NCBI GenBank assembly: GCA_021413675.1
Contig: JAIOQA010000142.1
Span: 1-34,795, forward strand
Direction: 5' to 3'
DNA length: 34,795 nucleotides
Origin: Deltaproteobacteria bacterium
GTDB taxonomy: Bacteria; Myxococcota_A; Polyangia; Haliangiales; Haliangiaceae
Part shown: positions 29,767 through 34,795 of the stretch, piece after piece
Layout of the letters: each line of letters starts with the position of its first letter
How positions within the stretch are numbered: the first letter of the stretch is position 1
The notes under the pieces: model-generated
What the model saw: the letters and a program-made list of their open reading frames with translations, nothing else
Database searches by the model: none
Told to the model about the DNA's origin: nothing
Program-made: the position numbers and the translations under genes

Positions 29767-30318
29767 ATGGTTGGGCCCGAGCTCCGCACCCGTCGGCTGG
29801 TGCTGCGCCCGTTCGCGCGCGAGGACGCCGCGGCGATCGCGGCGATCCTCGACGTGCCCGACGTGGGCCGCTACCTGCTGCACGTGCCGAAGCCGTACAC
29901 CGACGACGACGCGGTCCGGTGGCTGACCTCGTGGACGCGGCGCTGGCTGCTCGGCCGCGGCGCGGCGTTCGCGATCACGCGGCGCGGGCGGCTGTGCGGC
30001 GCGATCACGCTCGCGGTGTCGCGCGTGCACAAGCGCGGCGAGCTCGGCTACTGGCTCGGCCCCGACGACTGGGGCGACGGGCTCGCGACCGAGGCCGCCG
30101 CCGCGGTGCTCGACTGGGGCTTCCGCGATCAGGGGCTGATGCGGATCCACGCCCAGTACCTCGACGACAACCGCGCGTCGGGACGGGTGCTGGAGAAGAT
30201 CGGTATGCTGCGCGAGGGCGTGCGCCGCGCGCACATCAAGAAGGGCAAGCGGCTCCTCGACGCCCATCAGTACGGCGTCCTGCGCCAGGAATGGGAAGCG
30301 CGATGGCAAGACAAGTGA
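29767..30318 (+). CDS. GNAT acetyltransferase, RimJ/RimL type
   Basis: The 183-residue protein starts with LRTRRLVLRPF, the standard RimJ/RimL opening. It contains ELGYWLGPDDWGDGLATEA (acetyl-CoA binding loop, about residues 96-114) and NRASGRVLEKIGM (about 138-150). The reaction is acetyl transfer from acetyl-CoA to a protein N-terminus or small amine; the substrate cannot be told. It overlaps the start of the quinone oxidoreductase gene by 16 bp and is probably cotranscribed with it. Confidence 0.93.
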   Translation: MVGPELRTRRLVLRPFAREDAAAIAAILDVPDVGRYLLHVPKPYTDDDAVRWLTSWTRRWLLGRGAAFAITRRGRLCGAITLAVSRVHKRGELGYWLGPDDWGDGLATEAAAAVLDWGFRDQGLMRIHAQYLDDNRASGRVLEKIGMLREGVRRAHIKKGKRLLDAHQYGVLRQEWEARWQDK

Positions 30319-31340
30319 TGATCTCCAAGGCGGGCGGACCGGACGTGCTCGTCGATCGCGAGCGCGTGCCCGAGCCGGTCGGCGCGACCGACGTCCGCAT
30401 CGAGGTCGCGGCCGCGGGCGTGAACTTCGCAGACGTCGCCGGACGCATCGGCACCTACCAGGACGCGCCGCCCATCCCGTATTGCCCGGGCTACGAGGTC
30501 GCCGGCACGATCGTCGAGATCGGCCGCGAGGTGACGGGCTTCAAGGTCGGCGATCGCGTGTGCGCGCTGACCCGCTTCGGCGGCTACAGCGAGGAGGTCG
30601 TGACGCCGATCGACGTGGTGTGGCCGGTGCCGGATGGCGTGGACCTGGTCGCGGCCGCGGGCGTGCCGGTCACGTACCTGACCGCGCACACCTGCCTGTT
30701 CGACGCTGGCGCGCTGGTGCGCGGCAGGTCGGTGCTCATCCTCGGCGGCGCGGGCGGCGTGGGCTCGGCGGCGCTGCAGCTGTTGCGCGGGACCGGCATC
30801 ACCGTGCTCGCGACCGCGGGCAGCGCGAGCAAGTGCTCGTGGATGAAGACCCAGGGCGCCGATCACGCGATCAACTACAACGAGGGCGACGTCGCGACCG
30901 TGGTCAAGCGCGTCACCGGGGGCCGCGGCGTCGACGCGGTGCTCGATCCGATCGGCGGCCGCGGGATCGCGACCAGCATCGCGATGTGCGCGCCGCTCGG
31001 GCGCGTGGTGCTGTTCGGCGCGAGCTCGACCAACCCCGGCAAGACCCGCTCGCTGGTCGCGATCGCGCGCGAGGCGGTGCCGATGCGCTTCTTCAACCTG
31101 CTGCCCCTGTTCGGCGCCAACGTCGGCATCCACGCGATCAACATGCTGGCGCTGGCCGAGGCCGATCCGGCGCTGATGCGTCGCAAGATGACCGAGATCC
31201 TCGCGCGGGTCGCGGCCGGCGAGCTCGCGCCGGTGATCGCCGAGCGCTACCCGCTCGACGGCAAGGGCGCGGCGATGGCGCACCACTACCTGCAGGACCG
31301 CAAGAACATCGGCAAGGTCGTGCTGGTGCGGTCGAAGTAG
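30303..31340 (+). CDS. Zinc-independent medium-chain dehydrogenase (quinone oxidoreductase / VAT-1 like)
   Basis: The 345-residue protein belongs to the MDR superfamily: GVNFADVAGR (39-48), GYEVAGTI, the NADPH-binding GGAGGVGS (148-155), and a C-terminal GKGAAMAHHYLQDRKNIGKVVL. It lacks the catalytic and structural zinc ligands of alcohol dehydrogenases, so an NADPH-dependent quinone or enone reductase is likely. The loop rich in hydrophobic residues around FFNLLPLFG resembles VAT-1-like members. The ATG at 30303 gives the usual N-terminus; GTG 30315 and ATG 30318 are alternatives. It overlaps the GNAT gene. Confidence 0.93.
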   Translation: MARQVMISKAGGPDVLVDRERVPEPVGATDVRIEVAAAGVNFADVAGRIGTYQDAPPIPYCPGYEVAGTIVEIGREVTGFKVGDRVCALTRFGGYSEEVVTPIDVVWPVPDGVDLVAAAGVPVTYLTAHTCLFDAGALVRGRSVLILGGAGGVGSAALQLLRGTGITVLATAGSASKCSWMKTQGADHAINYNEGDVATVVKRVTGGRGVDAVLDPIGGRGIATSIAMCAPLGRVVLFGASSTNPGKTRSLVAIAREAVPMRFFNLLPLFGANVGIHAINMLALAEADPALMRRKMTEILARVAAGELAPVIAERYPLDGKGAAMAHHYLQDRKNIGKVVLVRSK

Positions 31341-31370
31341 CGCCGCGCGCCGCGCGCCGAAAATGGCGCC

Positions 31371-31396
31371 GACGCGACGAGGTCAGTCGTCGCGTC
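31371..31396. terminator. Strong hairpin between convergent genes, candidate bidirectional terminator
   Basis: A perfect 10-bp stem GACGCGACGA / TCGTCGCGTC with loop GGTCAG lies 30 bp after the oxidoreductase stop and 57 bp from the end of the slipin gene. It has no T-run. Confidence 0.45.
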
Positions 31397-31453
31397 AGCG
31401 GTGGTGGGTGGATGATCGCGACGCGCCAGGCGACCGCGCGCAGCATCGCAGCG

Positions 31454-32548
31454 TCAGGTCGAGCCCGAGCGCAGCGCCGGCATCAGCGCGTGCATGCCGT
31501 CGTTGCCGACGATGACGCGGATCTCGTCGATGTGCGCGGCCATGTCCTTGAGCGCGTCGAGCTCCTTGAGGCGCATGAGCACCGGGTTGTCGGCGATGAT
31601 CTTCGCGGTCTGCGCCATGTTGCGGGTCGCGGCCGCCTCCTCGCGCCGCAGGATCACGGAGGCCGCGGCCTGCTTCTCCGCCTCGATCACGCGGTTGAGG
31701 ATCGTCTTCATCTCGCCGGGCAGCACGATGTCCTTCACGCCGACGCGCCGCACGGTCACGCCGTACTGGCGGGCCTGGGGCACGACCAGGTGCTCGAGGT
31801 GCCGGGTCATCGCGTCGCGGCCCTCGAGCAGCTCGTCGAGCGTGACGCCGGCGACGTAGTCGCGCGCCGCGAGCTGGATGAGCAGGTACAGGGCCTCCTT
31901 CACGTCGGCGACGGCGTGGACCGCGGTCGGGACCTCCGACGGCGCGTACTCCGCGGTGATCGAGAGCCGCAGCGTGACCTTGTCCTTGGTCATGAGCTCC
32001 TGGCCGGCGAGCGCGAGCTGCTGCTGGCGGATGTCGAGCACCGCCACCGAGACCTTGGCCTCGGGGTGCGACCAGAAGACGTAGCGGCCCGGCTCGAGCT
32101 GACGCTCGAACCGACCCTGCACGTACTTGAGGCCGCGCTGGTGCTGGAGCACGGTCAGCTCGACGAGCTCGCCCGCCGGGATCACCGCGCGGAGCTCGTC
32201 GGTCAGCTCGGGCATCGGGTCGTCGACGGAGAACACGCGCAGCTCGACGGTCGCGTCGACCGTCCAGTAGCGGTGCGTCCCCGGGCGCAGGAACTTCGCC
32301 GGGCGACCATCGCGGATCAGCACGCCGCGCTGGCGCGGCGCGAGCTGGACCTCGTGCAGCCACTCGGCGGGGAACAGCGCGCGCACCGCGGGCGCGGCGG
32401 TGACCAGCAGCTCGTCGACGACGAAGCGCTGCACGGCGATGCCGCCGCCCCAGATGGTGTGCTTGCCTGGCGCGAGGGCGCGCACCGGGACGCCGTGGCG
32501 GACGAGCACGGCGCGCTCGTTGATGGGGATGTGGATCGTGGTGAACAT
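31454..32548 (-). CDS. Slipin-type SPFH/Band 7 protein
   Basis: The 364-residue protein carries an SPFH/Band 7 domain (about 150-300; MTKDKVTLRLSITAEY, GRDAMTRHLEH, YGVTVRRVGVKDI) followed by the helical EAEKQAAASVILRREEAAATRNMAQTAK segment typical of slipins, and a C-terminal tail. Upstream of the Band 7 part a short strand motif with the form RGxxxxxGxxxxxLxPGxxxxW occurs three times. No N-terminal membrane helix is evident. Slipins scaffold membrane microdomains, often with an NfeD-type protease partner, which is absent here. The ATG at 32548 has Shine-Dalgarno GAGGA 7 nt upstream; the frame is open further upstream, but that part is Arg-rich noise. Confidence 0.9.
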   Translation of the reverse strand: MFTTIHIPINERAVLVRHGVPVRALAPGKHTIWGGGIAVQRFVVDELLVTAAPAVRALFPAEWLHEVQLAPRQRGVLIRDGRPAKFLRPGTHRYWTVDATVELRVFSVDDPMPELTDELRAVIPAGELVELTVLQHQRGLKYVQGRFERQLEPGRYVFWSHPEAKVSVAVLDIRQQQLALAGQELMTKDKVTLRLSITAEYAPSEVPTAVHAVADVKEALYLLIQLAARDYVAGVTLDELLEGRDAMTRHLEHLVVPQARQYGVTVRRVGVKDIVLPGEMKTILNRVIEAEKQAAASVILRREEAAATRNMAQTAKIIADNPVLMRLKELDALKDMAAHIDEIRVIVGNDGMHALMPALRSGST

Positions 32549-32627
32549 GACGGATTCCTCGGAACGGAGCCTCGAAGCGGTCGCTTCCAGGCAGGAGAGA
32601 AAGGTGGCCTCGGCGAGCCTCTGACCG

Positions 32628-32647
32628 GCGCGCCTCGAGAGGCGCGC
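32628..32647. other. 9-bp inverted repeat
   Basis: GCGCGCCTC and GAGGCGCGC are separated by GA, about 80 bp upstream of the slipin gene. It may fold in the slipin leader if the promoter lies further upstream. Confidence 0.4.
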
Positions 32648-33138
32648 GGGGCTCCCACCGCGACGGCCGCGACCGCGGCCTTGCGCGCGGGGCACGAGGC
32701 CTGGCGCGCGGGCGACGGTGACGGGCGGCGTGGATGGTGGTGGGCACGCGCGAGGTGACCGAGGTCGGGCAGCGCGGGTCGCACCGGATCGCGGGATCGC
32801 GTCGGCCGGCTCGGTTTATTTGTTCGCTTATCAGGCGAAGTCGGGTGCTGGGATGAGCAGGCCCAGTGCGGTGCCCGGACCGCGGCAGGCTGCGCGCCTG
32901 TGAGGAGTCGAACCTCGTACCCGGGTTTCGAACATGCGGTCACGCGGAACGCGGTTGTGCGAACACGCAGGCTGACAGAGCTGCGCGCGACACCGCGCCG
33001 GTTACAGAGGTGACCGGACGCTCGAAGCGAAGCGTGTTGATAGAAGCGTTGTGGAGAATCGGATCGTGGAATGACGCGCGGGAATCACCGCAGCGTCGTC
33101 GAGCAGCGCGCGATCGGCACGCGGACGCGGACGAGCGC

Positions 33139-33222
33139 GGCCAGCCCCGCGGCGAGCGAGACCAGGCCCGCGGCGAGCGCGACCAGCCCCGCGGCGAGCG
33201 AGACCAGCCCCGCGGCGAGCGA
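33139..33222. repeat. Four-copy 21-bp tandem repeat
   Basis: Units start at 33139, 33160, 33181 and 33202, all nearly identical, with a partial fifth (GATCAG). The period of 21 keeps any frame open: on the minus strand one frame reads as SLAAGLV heptads, a hydrophobic pattern; on the plus strand the frames read as SPAASET or RGERDQP. No spacers separate the units, so this is not CRISPR. Confidence 0.9.
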
Positions 33223-33382
33223 GATCAGTTGGCTCGCCCGCAAGCGAACCCTGCGCGCACGCGTCCGCTGCGGGGACTACGCCCCACGCGATCGTGTGAA
33301 TAGCCAGGATGGACTTGCATGACGACCCAGCTAATACGGGATTGGCGTGTTGCGGTCAAGCGGTTTTCGATCGACGCGCCGA

Positions 33383-34141
33383 TCACGGGCTGGCGATCCG
33401 CCCGGTCTCCAGCGCCCTCGCCCACTCCGGGCGATTCCCGCGCGCCGCGCGCGCCGCGCTGGTCGCCCAGTCGTACGGGATCGCGCGCGGGGTCGCGCGC
33501 CAGCCGTCCGCGGTGCGCTCGACGATCGCGTAGCGCGCGTGGGGCGTGCCCAGCTCGATGCGATGCGGCGGATCGGCATCCTCGTAGGCCTGCACTCCGA
33601 CGCTGCCCGGGTTGACGATCACGAGCCCCGGCGCGCACGCCACGACGCGCGGCACGTGGGTGTGGCCGCAGAGCACGAGCGTCGCGCGATCCACCGCGCC
33701 GGGCGCGATGCGCGCGCGGATCTCGTCGAGCGTCGCGGCGCGGATGCCCGACGGGTGCGCCGCGTCGAGCGTCTCGAGCCAGTACACGAGATCGCTGGTC
33801 GGCGTGCCGTGGCAGAGCAGCAGGTCCTCGGCGAGCCACCGGGTCGGCGGCAGCGCGCGCAGCCAGGCCCGATCGTCGGCCGACAGCCGCGCGGCCGCGA
33901 ACGCATCGGAGGCGCCCATCGCCGCGGTGTCCTCGGCGAGCACCTGGCGCTCGTGGTTGCCGGCGATCGTCGGCAGCGCGAGCGGCGCGAGCCGCGCCAG
34001 CGTCTCCGCCGGCCACAGCGGCCCGCTGACGATGTCGCCGAGGTTGACGGTCACGTCGACGCCGATCGCGGCGATGTCGGCGAGCACCGCGTCGAGCGCG
34101 GGCAGGTTGCCGTGGATGTCGGAGATCGCGGCGATGCGCAT
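33383..34141 (-). CDS. Calcineurin-like metallophosphoesterase
   Basis: The 252-residue protein has all metal-binding motifs of the family: SDIHGN (D8, H10), GDIVSG (D36), GNHE (61-64), a CHGTP His, and LCGHTH. It is most like small YfcE/MJ0936-type phosphodiesterases. It is soluble, and the physiological substrate is unknown. The ATG at 34141 is 6 nt after a TACCGT box and puts the first motif at residue 7; the ORF is open upstream but without similarity. Confidence 0.93.
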   Translation of the reverse strand: MRIAAISDIHGNLPALDAVLADIAAIGVDVTVNLGDIVSGPLWPAETLARLAPLALPTIAGNHERQVLAEDTAAMGASDAFAAARLSADDRAWLRALPPTRWLAEDLLLCHGTPTSDLVYWLETLDAAHPSGIRAATLDEIRARIAPGAVDRATLVLCGHTHVPRVVACAPGLVIVNPGSVGVQAYEDADPPHRIELGTPHARYAIVERTADGWRATPRAIPYDWATSAARAARGNRPEWARALETGRIASP

Positions 34142-34147
34142 CGCGCC

Positions 34148-34153
34148 ACGGTA
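34148..34153 (-). promoter_or_regulatory. -10-like box, probable leaderless promoter of the phosphoesterase gene
   Basis: TACCGT on the minus strand, 6 nt before the ATG at 34141. Confidence 0.5.
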
Positions 34154-34224
34154 CGCGCGGTCGGGCCGCGCGACCGGCACAGAGGCGCCCCGCCCGGGTC
34201 GTGACACCGCGCCCGCGCCGCCAC

Positions 34225-34230
34225 TACACT
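34225..34230 (+). promoter_or_regulatory. -10-like box, probable leaderless promoter of the TetR-type gene
   Basis: TACACT lies 6 nt before the ATG at 34237. Confidence 0.5.
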
Positions 34231-34236
34231 GCGGGC

Positions 34237-34795
34237 ATGTCCACCGCCAAGGTCGCCACGCCCCGGGTCGCCCGCACGACCGGCGAGGATGGCCGCCATC
34301 GCCGCGCCCGGCGGACCCGCACCGCGATCCTGACCGCGCTGCTGGCGCTGGTCGAGGAGGGCAAGGTCACGCCGACGGCCCCGCAGATCGCCGCGCGCGC
34401 CAACGTCGCGCTGCGCTCGGTCGCGCAGCATTTCCCGAGCCGCGAGCTGATGTTCGCGGCCGCCGCGGCGCACTACCGCGCGGTCGCGCCGCGCACGCTC
34501 TCCACCGATCGCCAGGCCACGCTCGCCGACCGGATCGCCGGCTTCGCGGCGCGCCGCGCGACGGTGCTCGAGACCACGGCGCCGTTCCGCCGGACCGCGA
34601 CCGCGATGGCGAGCCAGTCGACCGCGGTCGCCGACGGCATGCGCGCGGCCGCCCGCGCCCGCCGCCGGGAGGTCGCGGCCGCGTTCGCGCCCGAGCTCGA
34701 GGCGCTCGCCGAGGTCGCGCGCGGCGCGCTGCTCGACGCGCTCGACGTGGTCTGCAGCGGCCGGGCCTGGGACGCGCTGCGCGACGACCTCCGCC
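34237..34795 (+). CDS. TetR-family transcriptional regulator (3' partial)
   Basis: The gene runs off the window after 186 codons. After a basic N-terminus (RHRRARRTR), residues ~28-78 form the TetR DNA-binding helix set: AILTALLALVEEGKV, then TAPQIAARANVALRSVAQHFPSRE, a variant of the classical IA..AGVS..T.Y.HF.sKe motif. The remaining helices are Ala/Arg-rich and would be the ligand and dimer domain. It diverges from the phosphoesterase gene with 95 bp between starts, so it could regulate that gene. Confidence 0.85.
   Translation, partial: MSTAKVATPRVARTTGEDGRHRRARRTRTAILTALLALVEEGKVTPTAPQIAARANVALRSVAQHFPSRELMFAAAAAHYRAVAPRTLSTDRQATLADRIAGFAARRATVLETTAPFRRTATAMASQSTAVADGMRAAARARRREVAAAFAPELEALAEVARGALLDALDVVCSGRAWDALRDDLR

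Larger units (their letters stand above)
32549..33382. other. 834-bp stretch without a convincing gene
   Basis: The open frames here are Arg-, Asp- and Glu-rich and look like noise. Visible structure: inverted repeats at 32574-32587 (GAAGCG/CGCTTC) and 32628-32647, an AT-rich patch at about 32813-32845 that could hold the slipin promoter, a tRNA T-arm-like segment at 32900-32920, and the 21-bp tandem repeat at 33139-33222. A small or non-coding RNA cannot be excluded. Confidence 0.5.

Noticed and set aside
32900..32920. tRNA T-arm-like segment (minus strand GAGG-TTCGACT-CCTC)
   Set aside because: Only the T-arm can be drawn. No matching acceptor stem, D-arm or anticodon arm is found in the flanks, so neither a tRNA nor a clear tRNA remnant can be claimed.
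33139..33222. CRISPR array
   Set aside because: Units are contiguous with no spacers, and no cas genes are present.
32866..33303. Plus-strand 145-codon open frame over the 21-bp repeat
   Set aside because: Composition is Arg/Asp/Glu-rich and repeat-driven, with no Shine-Dalgarno, -10-like box or recognisable domain; likely chance in high-GC DNA.

Overview
The window is very GC-rich and densely coded on both strands. It looks like a chromosomal segment of a myxobacterium-like bacterium (Myxococcota, the former Deltaproteobacteria). The clues are a MYXO-CTERM-like C-terminus on a secreted matrixin protease, several two-component and hybrid kinases, a FIST sensor, a histone-H1-like Lys/Ala/Pro-rich protein, a multihaem cytochrome and many CPBP membrane proteases. 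No rRNA, convincing tRNA, CRISPR array, transposase or integrase is visible.

Layout. 0-2.4 kb: the 3' part of a long, low-complexity-linked protein that resembles exported polymorphic effector proteins, with a small unknown gene directly behind it (toxin/immunity is a hypothesis). 2.4-5.9 kb, minus strand: a four-gene operon in which every junction is a 4-bp stop/start overlap, coding for a 2x[4Fe-4S] ferredoxin, an FAD/NAD(P) oxidoreductase, a small multi-pass membrane protein and a 12-haem c-type cytochrome. 6.0-8.9 kb, minus: gltX with a CPBP protease gene. 9.0-10.2 kb: secreted matrixin. 10.2-13.5 kb, minus: a divergent GroES-like protein, a zinc-ribbon membrane protein, and a sensor kinase/OmpR-type regulator pair. 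13.7-17.2 kb: zinc-ribbon/H1-like protein and a PAS-PAS-PAS hybrid kinase. 17.2-19.5 kb, minus: FIST sensor overlapping a cytosolic histidine kinase. 19.5-20.8 kb: a ParA ATPase with an N-terminal zinc finger plus a ribbon-helix-helix-like partner. 20.9-24.3 kb: a small acidic protein, a second CPBP protein and an SH3-SH3-barrel envelope protein. 24.6-25.6 kb: an orphan protein that looks like two contractile-tail tube domains in tandem. 25.7-29.1 kb, minus: two-lobed M16 peptidase coupled to a third CPBP protease. 29.3-31.3 kb: lipoprotein, GNAT acetyltransferase and quinone oxidoreductase. 31.5-34.8 kb: slipin, an 834-bp stretch without a convincing gene but with repeats, a metallophosphoesterase, and the start of a TetR-type regulator.

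Patterns across the window. (1) About a dozen first genes have a TANNNT box only 5-7 nt before the start codon, which implies leaderless transcription and helps choose starts. (2) A hairpin repeat recurs three times; it can be read as the peptide RTEGSAA (GTEGSAA in one copy), its stem is kept by a compensatory change, and one copy provides the start codon and N-terminus of the electron-transfer membrane protein. (3) Two CPBP proteins are internal duplications whose first half has lost the catalytic residues. The best candidates for undescribed biology are the hairpin repeat, the tandem tail-tube protein, the four-gene electron-transfer operon, the zinc-finger ParA module and the possible toxin/immunity pair at the left edge.
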